Of a DNA stretch of 64,000 bases, positions 1 through 9,529 are shown in pieces. Source of the stretch: Leucocoprinus leucothites (Eukaryota > Basidiomycota > Agaricomycetes > Agaricales > Agaricaceae); NCBI GenBank assembly GCA_013368445.1, contig JAACJO010000009.1, positions 248,001 through 312,000 on the forward strand. Direction: 5' to 3'. The notes under the pieces were generated by a model. The model saw only the letters and a list, made by a program, of their open reading frames with translations, searched no databases and was not told where the DNA came from. Each line of letters opens with the position of its first letter. Positions within the stretch are counted from its first letter, which is position 1. A program made the translations under genes and the position numbers.

Positions 1-1
1 A

Positions 2-112
2 AAACCTATAGGATGCTGCAAGACAGCACATAGCCCCTCCAGACACCAGTGTTTAGAATGTGGAGTGATAGATCATAGAGCTCAGAAGTGTCCTAGCACA
101 CAGACAGCTTAA
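2..112 (+). pseudogene. C-terminal end of a gag-like ORF with CCHC zinc knuckle (retroelement remnant)
   Basis: The frame is open from the window edge to TAA at 110-112. Codons 50-91 read C-LE-C-GVID-H-RAQK-C, an exact CX2CX4HX4C zinc knuckle, the nucleic-acid binding motif at the end of retroelement gag proteins. The next ORF, with reverse-transcriptase motifs, begins two bases later in another frame, the usual gag-to-pol layout. The N-terminal part lies outside the window, so the family cannot be set from this piece. The knuckle is seen directly; the assignment as gag is inferred from the neighbour. Confidence 0.6.
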
Positions 113-203
113 GGCCCTCACCCTGTACATACTAGATAAATGGTGTAAACTACTTGACTCCTCTGGTCTCTCTGTCAAGTATCCCCATGTTGCCAGCATG
201 TTG

Positions 204-1530
204 TACTTGTGATCAGAAAAAGTATTGAACATTATGTAAGCAACATGCTCCCATGATGTCAAGGAACATGTCACAAAAGTGGCCATTCCTCATGAACAAT
301 ACATTATTACTTCTTCAAATGCCACCTCATCAGACCTCTCATAGGGAGTATGATACTCCCAAAAAAAATAGGCTTGTTGGAGCCTACAAAGCAACAGAAA
401 ATATTGCCAAAGCAGCACGCATAGAGCACATCAACTATCCAACTGCCAGAAGGATCATCCATAAATACCTGGAGACTGGATCAACATCAAATAAACCCTG
501 CTCAGGCTGACCCAAGATCTTAACAGAGCATATGGAATGACAAATTGTGAGGGAGGCCACAAAAAACCACTGGAAACCATTCTCTGAGATTGTAAACAGT
601 CTCAATCTACCTATCAGTGGGGATTCAGTGTAGAAGGCTCTTGCATGGAGAGGATACCATTGCCGGGTTACTAAGAAGGTCCCATTCCTGACCCAGAAGC
701 ACTGCCAACTTTGTCTCATGTGGGCTCAGCTGTTTAGGAAGTAGAAACAGCATCACTTCTTAAGCATCATTTTTTCAGACAAGTGCTATATTTGTATGGG
801 GGACAAAGCTGGCCATGTCTTTATCACACGGCAGCCAGATGAAGTCCTTCATGATGACTGTGTAGTACCCCAGTTCAAGCAGTCTTCCATATGTGTAATG
901 GTTTGGGGTTGCATTGTTGATGGAAAGAAGAGACCTTTGGTTGTGTTAGATTATCCTGGGGGAAAAGGGGGTGGAATGACTTCAGCCCACTATTGTGAGC
1001 AGGATCTGGAGCCAATCCTGAAGGACTTCTATAATGAAGTAGCCCAGAAGCATGGTCAAGCCCTGTTTCAACAAGACAATGCATTGTCACACATGAGCAA
1101 AGCAACCCTATCTTGGTTTTGAAGAATCAGATTCCACACTTTCCCCACCCTGCATCTTCCCCTGACCTCAATCCTATTGAGGGTATTTGGCATAAGCTCA
1201 AGGAAATTATCTGACATTCACCACATCCCCCAACATCACTTAACACCCTCAAGGCAGCAGTACACCAAGCCTGGGATGAGCTATCAGTCAAGACAATTAA
1301 TAAATATATTCACACAATGGAAAACTGTGTTCAGGCTGTTCTGAAAGCAAGAGGAGGGCATACACAGTACTAATTGATGCATAAAATGCAATTAGATGTT
1401 GTTAATAGTCTCCCTTTTTTTTCTTGTACATGTGGATGGTTGAGTGTACACAGTGAAATCTATTTTTTTGTGCAGATCGAAAAAATGCGAAAAATTATGT
1501 AATGATCAATACTTTTTCTGATCACAAGTA
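204..1530 (+). mobile_element. Tc1-type DNA transposon, family A (decayed)
   Basis: Inverted ends of 31 bp, including the flanking TA, lie at 204-234 and 1500-1530 with one mismatch (core cttgtgatcagaaaaagtat). The TA duplications are 204-205 and 1529-1530. The interior carries a single transposase pseudogene on the plus strand. The element sits inside the reverse-transcriptase frame of an older retroelement, and removing it restores that frame exactly, which confirms both boundaries. Confidence 0.9.
253..1373 (+). pseudogene. Tc1 family transposase (DD34E), decayed
   Basis: An N-terminal helix-turn-helix reads RLVGAYKATENIAKAARIEH, followed by YPTARRIIHKYLETG. The catalytic part has FSDKCY (first Asp), LFQQDNALSHMSKAT (second Asp) and SPDLNPIEGIWHKLK (Glu), and it ends ARGGHTQY-stop at 1371-1373. 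In-frame stops occur at 508 (TGA), 538 (TGA), 631 (TAG), 742 (TAG) and 1120 (TGA). A frameshift near 1122 moves the last third to another frame, and one more TGA follows KEII. The first TGA replaces the Arg of a G-R-P-K-I motif common in Tc1 proteins, consistent with CGA-to-TGA decay. It cannot encode a working enzyme. Confidence 0.9.
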
Positions 1531-1880
1531 TAATGGCTTTATGGCAGGTATCCCCCACATCATGACTACTTACACTCCAAATAATTGACCCTCTATAATT
1601 GAATATAATACTGCACTTCATAATGTTGTTAACACTGAGTTCAAGAAACAGAGATATGCTGGCCCACTTGCCAAAGAAGAAGTCATACAGCTCATTGGTC
1701 TATTCTAAACCTCACCACTAAGCATCATACCCAAACCCAATAAGCCAGGAAAATTCAGACTCATTCAAAACTTCTCACACCCTCACTCACACAGTTCACT
1801 AGTCTCTTCAATCAATAGTGCTATCATCTCAGAGCTACACCACTGCACTTGGGGCACTTTTGGTACTACAAGGTTATTTA

Positions 1881-1899
1881 CCCATGCCTTCAGCATGGG
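1881..1899 (-). other. Candidate Helitron 3'-terminal hairpin
   Basis: CCCATGC-ttcag-type loop-GCATGGG forms a perfect 7-bp stem with a 5-nt loop. On the minus strand it is followed by about 15 nt and then the junction with the reverse-transcriptase remnant. Helitrons characteristically carry a small GC-rich hairpin about 10-15 nt before a CTRR-like end. The terminal bases here (CCTTGTAGT) are not a textbook CTRR, so the exact end is uncertain. Confidence 0.5.
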
Positions 1900-2002
1900 G
1901 CATTGACACAGTAGTTAGGCTCACACATCTGAAGTCTGAGTTGAATAGGAGTCTTATAATTCCAGTACAAATTTGATAAAGACAAAAAACAGTATCTACA
2001 TT

Positions 2003-2109
2003 AAAGACCATCCAAAAGTCAACTAAAGACCATTCAAAATCAAACTAAAGACTGTTCAAACTAAACTAAAGACCATTCAAACTAAACTAAAGACTGTTCA
2101 AAAAAAAAG
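2003..2109. repeat. 21-22 bp tandem repeat in Helitron tail
   Basis: Five imperfect copies of a unit like taaagaccattcaaactaaa start at 2003, 2025, 2047, 2068 and 2089, alternating between accatt and actgtt variants. The array sits between the helicase stop codon and the proposed 3' hairpin, so it belongs to the non-coding tail of the Helitron. Confidence 0.85.
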
Positions 2110-2146
2110 ACAACTCTGATATCTAAAAGCACCAAAAAGAATCTAT

Positions 2147-3869
2147 CTACAAATTGAGTCCATTTAGAACTTCAGAGTATACTATGTTTGGTGTTTGACC
2201 TGTTGTATTCTCTGATGGGAGGTATACTTTGATTCTCTGTCCTGAGGTACATCTAGATAATCCCACATATAATTGGCCATGTGAAAAAACAGGAGTCTCC
2301 AAGTTTATCCCAACATGTCTAACAGACTGTTCTTGTAACTTGTTGATAGTTATTGCAAATGCAAGATGGATTGGAAATTGTTGGTGCTGGAGAGGAATTG
2401 GAAGTGTTTCTGATGAAGGATGTAACACAATCCTTAGGATATACACTTCAGTTCCAGAGAATTTTCTATCTCCAGAGATAATCTGGCATTTGAGTACCTG
2501 TTCTTTAATATCAAGTATAATCATTCTTGCCCCATTACAGAGACCTTTTGATGTATCCAAGTTCTATAAGAGCATAACAGGAACATCCTTCTTTAGAGTT
2601 AGTTTTGCTAGTGGAAGTCCAGAAGCTTTAAGTGAATGCAAGTACTCTGGAGGATATGGCTGGTAGTTGTTCAATGTTGGGTTCTCAAGAACAACAGAAT
2701 CAGCACTCATAAGCACTTTCTGGACTCCAGGAAATTGATCAAGGATAGCATCATTGATATCATCGACCTCATTATTTCTAGATGAAAGAATTGTTCTGTC
2801 TAAGAAATATTGATAAGGTTGTAGGTCTTGAATAGCTGGATAGATCAATGAAAATAGTTCCTCTATGCTTTGAACACACATGTGAGCTGGAATTTCCACA
2901 GTGTGATCATTATCCATGTTTGATCCAGCACCAAGTTCCAAAAGCCATCTAGTATGGTTATCACTTTCTGCAGTTCTACCTAGTCTCATATTCTGTACTA
3001 AGTAATACACATGAACATCTCTCCAGAGATTGCTCTTACAGAAAGAAGCACTAACAATATCAGGTTGCAAGCCTCTTGGCATAACAGGAAGGGTTTGACA
3101 AAAGTCACCACCAAAAACAGTAGTGATTTCTGCAAGGGGAGCATCTATTCCCAAAAGATCTCTGAGGCAGTGATCAACAGCATGAATTCCATGATGGTGT
3201 TGCATTGGAACTTCATCCCAGATAATGATTTTTGTGCATTGTAGTACTCTGAACATGTGATGTTGTGTTGTAAGGGATGCAATAGATACCTCATCAAGAG
3301 ATAGAGAAATCTTAAATCTAGAATGGGCTGTTCTGCCTCCCTCAAGCAATAGAGCTGCAATTCCAGATGATGCTACACATCTCCTCATGACCTGATGTCT
3401 GCAGCAATAGTATTGCATACAAAGGTCTTTCCACACCCACCTGCACTATGGATAAAAATCATGTGCCCCAGATTATATTCCAGACAGAATTAGTTGCAGT
3501 ATTAAAGACAGCAGTTTGCTTATTATTGAAATCTCTACAGTTTTTTCTAACCAAATCCTGGAGCTGATCATGATTATAGTCAAGTTCTTCATGCAAGATA
3601 GGGTTTGCAGGAGTATCACCCCATACTTCTCCATCTCTAGGACCCTGTGGCAAAGGCATGTGGGGAAATTTGGTCAAGTCAGTTCCAGCCTTTATCAGGA
3701 TTTGGTTTAATAGATAGAGCCCATAATCATAAATCTGTACAGGAGTAAACTCTCTATCTTGGTATCTGTTCATATTTCTAAGGTACACATGTAAATCATC
3801 ACAAATGCTGGCTTTGTGACTGTTCCATAGTTCTTCAGGTTGGGTAGGATCATAGTATTGTAAGATCAC
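2147..3869 (-). pseudogene. Helitron RepHel helicase (PIF1-like), 5'-truncated and broken
   Basis: In minus-strand order: YDPTQPEELWNSH, ICDDLHVYLRN and YDYGLYLLNQILIKAG (linker before the helicase); a Walker A motif AGGCGKTF at about 3424-3444; VASSGIAALLLEGGRTAHS; IIIWDEVPMQH (DE box); FGGDFCQTLPV; and the C-terminal block HGQLYVGLSRCTS ending near VLNGLNL at 2147. This order is diagnostic of the SF1B helicase of Helitrons. Frame changes occur around 3440-3460 (the Walker A motif is in a different frame from the linker), and there is a TAG between PVMLL and NLDTSKGLCNGARM at 2561-2563. The helicase C terminus is complete. The Rep domain is lost at the LTR A boundary. It is non-functional. 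Confidence 0.9.
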
Positions 3870-3875
3870 TGTAAA

Positions 3876-4508
3876 TGTTATGTATATTGATTATATCTAG
3901 CATTTGTTCCATCTACAATATGAAGTCAATATTAGCTTTACTTAAGTAATATCACAATTATGTTTTCCACTTTGTTTGTTATTGTTTTCTTTAGTTTGTT
4001 TTGACTCATTTACTTTGCCTTGTTTGGTTTTGTATACATTTTGATAACATGTAATTGTTGAATATAGCACAGCTATATTTGGACTTACCTTGTGATCGAT
4101 CAGATAATCAAAGAAGAACTTCTAAAGCTTCTTTGACAGATCACGTCTTATATAGTTTAATTAGCGTTAAGGAAGCTGTATGCTTCTCTTCTTCATTAGA
4201 AGCCCTTAGCCCTAGTTAATAATAGATACAGACCTGTATTGTATATAAGTCATTGACATCTACCAAGGAGAAACGATGTTTCTCCTTGGTTAGGTAGAGA
4301 CTCAATACAAGCCTTTATCTATACAAAGTCAAATTGAAACTTAAGTCACTTAAGATCTCAATTACTGAAGTCTTTACTATTATAATTGCTGTATTATAAC
4401 TCTGACTTAGTAAACAACTTTGCTGCCTACCGAGAAGGAGTCCCCTTTGATAAGATCTACTTGATACTTATCACACCAGCTTAGGACTGGGCCAGCGTCA
4501 CTATAACA
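3876..4508 (+). repeat. LTR A of the gypsy-1 LTR family (633 bp)
   Basis: It begins TGTTATGTATATTGATTATA and ends CACTATAACA, with 5'-TG...CA-3' ends and an imperfect terminal inversion. It matches LTR C (10291-10941) in the same orientation and LTRs B (7449-8115) and D (57800-60046) in reverse. The bases on its left (gtaaa) and right (acacc) are not a duplication. However, acacc is the reverse complement of the ggtgt to the right of LTR D, which suggests the copy was reshuffled by recombination with LTR B. Confidence 0.85.
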
Positions 4509-4520
4509 ACACCCTTATGA

Positions 4521-4550
4521 GGATGCTACCTTATGCTACCTTATGCTACC
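4521..4550. repeat. 10-bp tandem repeat, three copies
   Basis: ggatgctacc ttatgctacc ttatgctacc directly follows the bases next to LTR A. It is a small direct repeat with no further assigned role. Confidence 0.8.
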
Positions 4551-5110
4551 ACATCATATTAGTATTCTTAATTGTGTTTGTTTATCAGGTATGGCACATA
4601 CTATCCAAATGGCAATAATAGTCTATTGAGTCTATGTAGGGCATGAGTAAATCAACTGTAGGCAAAATAGCAGGAGCATCCAGATGACAAGGCAATAGGA
4701 GTGTACATAGTATTAGATATTGGGCAGAATAAAATAAAATAAAATGATCAAGAAATAGTTGGCCAAGGGAGGGTTGTGAGCAGAAAGTGAGACAGGGGCA
4801 GGAAAAGCAGGCAAATAAGGGAAGTCTCAACAACAATAGGACAAGGTGACAAGGAGACAATGATAAGAGAGCAAGGTGGGGATGAGGAGGTGAGGGAAAA
4901 CAAGCAGGCAATGAGAAGGAAAATGAGAAGGGCACAAATCCCACACGACAACAATGATTGGCTTACTTGGTGTGCTGCCTCTTGTTCAGGCTATTATCAT
5001 CATCACTGTCATCTTCCCCATCCGAATGCTGAGTGGCTGTCCAAATGGTGGCACTTGAAGCACTGGCCACAGGTGCTGAGTTACAGCAGTTAGTGTGGTT
5101 TTCAAAAGGG

Positions 5111-6908
5111 TTAATTAAACATGAAACTTACCATCCATGTTGTTGTTGTTGTCATTGTTGAAATTAGAGTCATCATCGGAGTCCTGAGAGTAAAAGAGAG
5201 CGATATTGCTTGGACCATCATGGGAACTAGGGGAATTGTTGGAAGGAGCACTGTGGCAGCTTTGCGAATGGTCTCATAAATAGGTTCATTACTCATTACT
5301 GACAAGTAGTAACCTTCATGAGTATCAATCTCATCATAGAAGCTTTTGAGAGAGAGTGGATCTTCATCATTAGGGTCATCTTTGATTACTGTGATGTACC
5401 CCCTATCATCATCTGATCCCTCATCAAAAACATCCTCTACTGGGTTGCCAGGGTACCACTTCCTTTGTGAAAGTCCATTTGGTCCAAAGGTTTTTCCTTT
5501 CATATGTACTAACTCAAAAAAGAAGTTTGTTCTAATATAATCTACCCATCTGTTAATAGTGGCATTAGGCATCTTTCCCAGGTTATTTAACATGCCTGTT
5601 AGATACTTAGCATCTGTTTCCACTATCAAGTTTCTACACCCTGTTAATAAATATGTTTCTGCTTGCAATGCTCTTAACAGACCACACAATTCGCATTTTG
5701 GCTGAGAGTAATGTTGTTGTTGTGGATCCATCAGTAGTGAATTGAACTTAACATAATGAATCTTCTTTGGGTCTTCTTCATTGCACTGATAGATATAGTA
5801 GGCCACTGCATGCCACAAAGTATCTACCACCAATACAATAGGTTGTGTACTAGGGAACTTAGGATTCCTAGTGTATACACATTCTTGAATCAGGTTCTTG
5901 AGATGATCCTGCACTTCCTGTTGAACTGGTCTCCATTCAAATACAACGTCTTTCTTGACAACTTCATATAACAGAGCCACCACTGTCACAAAGTTTGGTA
6001 TATGATTGCAGCATTGGACAGCAGTTCCAAGAAAGGCCCTCACATCAGTGGTGTCTTCAAAGGGACCCCACCTCTTGATCTTTCCAATAGTATCTGCAGT
6101 AGGTTTCCTTCCTTTATATGAACAGTCAAACCCCACTATTGTGATGTGATCTGCACACATAGTGGTTTTTGGTCCCAAGAAGGTCCCACCTGCATACTTC
6201 ATTCTCTGTAGTATTCTATTTATATTTTCGAAATGTTCCATTATGAATCTTCTAATGCCAGCATTTTTCACTAATGACCTCACAAGTTCTGTCAGGTTTT
6301 TTGTACCTAGTGGCCAGTCCTCTCATCAGTACATCATCAATATAAGGTGTGGTATACTCTGGGATTTCTTTACAAAGTATGTAAGTCACATCATCGTGAA
6401 AGATTGGCACTGAGTTAGTCCAGCCCATTGGTAATGTTACCAGTCTGGATGCCCCAAATGGAGTCTGGAATGTAGTGAGGTCTCACAAAGACTCAGATAA
6501 GACTTGCTCATCATAACCCACATACAAATCCAAAATTCCATTACATGCTCTTCCTGTGAAATGCATAGCTAGTTCCTCTGTAGCTGGGGGTAAACCTGAG
6601 TGAGCAATGGTCACCTTATTTAAAGGTTCTAAGCTGTGCACAAGTCTTAGACTTTTGCCATCCTTTTTAATGACACAGAACCATTGCAAATGATATGACG
6701 AGTTTGAGGGTTCATACACACCAGCATCTATCTTTCTTTTAATCATCTTGCAAACTTCATCATAAATTCCTGGGGGTATTCTAAATGATCTCTCAACCCA
6801 AGGTGTATGGGCAACTGTCAGAATAGCTATAGGAGGGAAATATTCCTCCTTAAATTTACCACATTCAGTATCATCCCAAGCAAAGGCTTCATTGTGTTCT
6901 GCTATCAT
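5111..6908 (-). pseudogene. gypsy-4 reverse transcriptase and RNase H
   Basis: The minus strand reads PWVERSFRIPPGIYDEV, WFCVIKKDGKSLRLVHSLEP, GRACNGILDLYVGYDE, then past a stop (SESL*DLTTF, Arg expected) FQTPFGASRLVTLPMGWT and the catalytic TPYIDDV. A frameshift near 6285 follows. The next frame carries HITIVGFDCSYKGRKPTAD, IKRWGPFEDTTDVRAFLG (thumb/connection), IVLVVDTLWHAVAYYIYQ and NLIVETDAKYLTGML (RNase H), ATINRWVDYI and GPNGLSQRKW. It ends with an acidic spacer and loses recognisable homology before any integrase. The active-site YIDD is intact but the polyprotein is interrupted at least twice. Confidence 0.88.
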
Positions 6909-7003
6909 CTAATGCATTAGCTTCGCTCCTCAGGCCATAGGAAGTCCTCATTATGCTTTAAATCCATCTTATCTTTTCTTTCAAGAGTATATCAACTTTT
7001 GGG

Positions 7004-7364
7004 TTAAAAGTCTGGTGGGTGCATTGGTAGTTTAGGCAATTCTGCTAAAGGGTCACCTGTTATTTCATGAATGATCCTAAAGCATTCTGGGAGCTCCCCT
7101 AATACAGGTTTCACTTTCAACACTACTGGCTTATGCTTTTTTGCAAAACAAAGTGCTGATTCCTCTGAATCAAGCTCTTCATTCACTGCAACTACTGTCT
7201 TCAAGGTCCCACTACTAGGCATTAGCTCTTGTATGAACTGAGTAAACAGTGCCTTTTCAGATGCTCCTGAGTGCTCTAGCCCTTTCGCATTAAGCCTTTC
7301 TTCTCATCTTCTGCTTTCACAGGACACATCATGAACAAATGGCCAGTATTGAAACAGTAGTAAC
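7004..7364 (-). pseudogene. gypsy-4 gag zinc knuckle and pol start
   Basis: At 7324-7364 the minus strand reads C-YY-C-FNTG-H-LFMM-C followed by PVKAEDEKKG, a CCHC knuckle. After stops and a frame change, 7222-7004 encodes ELDSEESALCFAKKHKPVVL and LGELPECFRIIHEITGDP, which leads toward the RT at 6908. The capsid part of gag is cut off by LTR B at 7448. The order knuckle, spacer, RT matches a compact gypsy gag-pol. Aspartic protease residues could not be recognised. Confidence 0.65.
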
Positions 7365-7448
7365 ACTTTTGAGTCCTTCATAGAGGTACTACATTTTTGC
7401 AACTCTGCTAATACCTGACTGATGAGTTAGATGACTGTGATGTATTGT

Positions 7449-8115
7449 TGTTATAGTGATGCTGGCCTGGTCCTAAGCTGGTGTGATAAGTATTGAGTAG
7501 ATCTTACCAAAGGGGACTCCTTCTCAGTAAGCAACAAAGTTGTTTACTAAGTCAGAGTTATAATACAGCAATTATAATAGTAAAGACTTCAGTAATTGAG
7601 ATCTTAAGTGACTTAAGTTTCAATTTGACTTTGTATAGATAAAGGCTTGTATTGAGTCTCCACCTAACCAAGTAAAAATGATGTTTCTCCTTGGTAGATG
7701 TCAATGACTTATATATGATACAGGTCTGTATCTATTATTAACTAGGGCTAAGGGCTTCTAATAAAGAAGAGAAGTGTACAGCTTCCTTAACACTAATTAA
7801 ACTATATAAGATGTGATCTGTCAAAGAAGCTTTAGAAGTTCTTCTAAAGAAGTTCTTCTTTGATCATCTGATTGATCACAAGGTAAGTCCAAATATAGTG
7901 CAGCTATATTTAACAATGACATGTCATCAAAATGTATACAAAACCAAACAAGTTATAACAAGTTTTAACAAGGCAAAGTAAATTAGTCAAAACAAACTAA
8001 GGAAAACAATAACAAACAAAGTAGAAAACATAATTGCGATATTACTTAAGTAAAGCTAATATCAACTTTGTATTGTAGATGGAACAAATGCTAGATATAA
8101 TCAATATACATAACA
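7449..8115 (-). repeat. LTR B: 3' LTR of gypsy-1 (667 bp)
   Basis: It starts tgttatagtgatgctggcct and ends caatatacataaca on the plus strand, so on the minus strand it runs TGTTATGTATATTG to CACTATAACA. It directly follows the end of the gypsy-1 internal region on the minus strand, with a purine-rich tract next to it, which identifies it as the 3' LTR. The outer flank (attgt) does not match the outer flank of the 5' LTR (ggtgt); this is explained if 4509-7448 has been inverted. Confidence 0.88.
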
Positions 8116-8130
8116 TTATCCCTTTCCTAG
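8116..8130 (-). other. Polypurine tract of gypsy-1
   Basis: On the minus strand the bases are CTAGGAAAGGGATAA immediately before TGTTATG of the LTR. A purine-rich run at the 3' LTR boundary is the expected primer site for plus-strand synthesis. The tract is short and interrupted, so this is a positional assignment. Confidence 0.6.
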
Positions 8131-8308
8131 CTAAGATGTCCACATCTTAGTAACTATCTAAGTCACTAAGGTAAATTACCTTCACCATCTATGTTGAAGT
8201 TGGCTTTATCTTTGTAATAAGATTTGTAATTGCCATCTTCATATGGGGGTATGGGGGGTCAGTCTCCTTCATAGATGCAAGAAGTTCGACTGTGATGGGG
8301 ATGTCCAT

Positions 8309-9400
8309 TCAGACTGTGTCCTTGATGGTTTGGATGGGAGGAATGGACTGAGGTCTGGAGACAACTATACTGTCTTCCTCATGGTATGGGTTTACAGCCT
8401 CATTGCAGCATAAAAGTAGGGTTGTAGGTTGGGCTGAGGGAGGTGGTGTTAACAGCTGTGGATGTTGGATTATGTTGTTTGGATCAAAGTCTGACAGCAT
8501 TGGTGATGGGGGTGCCGTGATTGCTGGTTGATACACCAGACTGTTGGGGCTGTACTCTAGTAGATCCAGAGATAGACTACAGAGCAAGAGCCTTGGCAGC
8601 ATTGACTCCTTTGGTAATCAAAAGTGCTGCCAGGGTGACTGGGGGTAGATCCCATCGAGCAATTCCTTTATAAGGATTTCAGGAACAATACTTGGTGAAA
8701 TGGCTGGGGGTGAAAGTGTCGCACCAGGTGCAATGATATCTAGGCAAAGTGTCTTGATATGACCCATCCTATGACATATGTCACAGGTTCAACTAGTACG
8801 TCCAGGGCAAGTCATGTCTCAATTGGTATTTCAAGGAGGCTCGTTAGTAGGTGTTGGAGGGGGTGTACTCAGTAATATGGCATCATGTGTAGCCACATCA
8901 TGATGTTGTTGAGGTTTGACGCTAGGTGGAGAAGTTTTTCCCTTGTCATCAGCTGAGGCACACTCAGGATTCTGTGCATGTTGCTCTGTAGCTTGTTGAC
9001 GCTTGAGTGTAGCAAGGTAATCTCCATCTGGGTCAGTGTGTTTGACTTGTCAGACAATGTTCTGAGTATAGGGACCCCTAGGGATATGGTATGCCAGGTT
9101 ACTAAGATGGTAGTCCATTTCTTCCTGGAGATGCTTGTATTCACTTCTTGCAGAAGCGAGAGCATCAAGGCAATTCCCAATGTTGTAGACATATGAAGTG
9201 AGTCTAGGATTGCTGCTGTAGGCAGACAGAAAGTCAATAGCTGTCTGTTCTCGAAGAAATGTGTGTTGTAGGGTGGCATTCTCCTTATAGGGTGAAGAGT
9301 TTTCACTGCTAGTGTCTCTGCCTGCACTATCTCCAGCAGGGGAAGTGGTGCCTTGTTCTTGTGATGGGGCAAGACCAGGACTTTCTTCAACCTTGTTCAC
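8309..9400 (-). pseudogene. gypsy-1 extra 3' ORF with zinc knuckle
   Basis: Downstream of the chromodomain, the minus strand encodes a Ser/Pro-rich start (MNKVEESPGLAPSQEQGTTS), a helical block (TAIDFLSAYSSNPRLTSYVY, then LQEEMDYHLSNLAYHIPRG), a spacer, a CX2CX4HX4C knuckle (CDICHRMGHIKTLC, 8744-8785) and a Pro-rich tail ending near 8309. The pieces are in more than one frame and separated by stops, so it is a broken ORF. It lies between pol and the 3' LTR on the sense strand. From memory, some agaricomycete gypsy elements carry a gag-like accessory ORF in this position; its role is not known to me. Confidence 0.6.
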
Positions 9401-9529
9401 ATCGTTGATGGTATTGGTTGGTGTAGTAGGAGGGGTAAGAGGTGAGGGTGATTCACAAATAATAGTTCCAAAGACTGGTACTGCTGGTTGTTCACTGACT
9501 TCTGAAGTAGTTATTGAAGCTGGGGAATG

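Larger units (their letters stand above)
114..1863 (+). pseudogene. Reverse-transcriptase remnant, interrupted by a Tc1 element
   Basis: One reading frame runs 114-203 and resumes at 1531. Taking the Tc1 element out with one TA copy gives uninterrupted codons across the junction (MLYNGFMAGIP). After it come GPLAKEEVIQLIG, SPLSIIPKPNKPGKFRLIQN, INSAI and CTWGTF, which resemble the fingers/palm start of RTs from fungal tyrosine-recombinase (DIRS/Ngaro-like) elements; that subfamily is a weak guess. There is one in-frame TGA (after TPNN) and one TAA (GLF*TSP, probably from CAA). The match stops abruptly near 1863, where the Helitron 3' end begins, so the catalytic YxDD block and everything downstream are missing. 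It is a dead fragment. Confidence 0.55.
1865..3875 (-). mobile_element. Helitron, 3' portion only (truncated at LTR A)
   Basis: The minus strand carries the helicase domain of a Helitron RepHel protein, then about 280 bp of AT-rich tail, then a hairpin and an abrupt return to the reverse-transcriptase remnant. The 5' side ends at LTR A (3876), so the Rep (HUH) domain and the 5' terminus are absent. The 3' end lies close to 1865-1870 because the RT frame is readable up to about 1863. Helitrons do not duplicate their target and none is seen. The helicase identity is solid; the exact 3' end is a proposal. Confidence 0.7.
4509..7448 (-). mobile_element. Fragment of another gypsy element (gypsy-4), enclosed by inverted LTRs A and B
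   Basis: This segment holds, on the minus strand, a CCHC knuckle, a linker and an RT/RNase H polyprotein of a Ty3/gypsy lineage distinct from gypsy-1 and gypsy-2. It has no LTR of its own that I can define and no integrase. It lies exactly between LTRs A and B, which are inverted copies. The flanking bases suggest the whole piece has been flipped (see findings). From 4560 to 5110 I see no supported gene; the short reading frames there are rich in Ser/Leu and show no motif. Confidence 0.6.

Noticed and set aside
4585..5093. Overlapping frames of 68-119 residues on both strands
   Set aside because: Leu/Ser/Pro-rich and Arg/Lys-rich mirror images without motif; composition effect of non-coding DNA at the edge of gypsy-4.
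7449..8115. Splice-donor-like aaggtaagt and TATA-like tatataag on the plus strand of the gypsy-1 LTR as evidence for plus-strand LTR sense
   Set aside because: The LTR joins the internal region and polypurine tract in the minus orientation; the motifs are likely chance or antisense.
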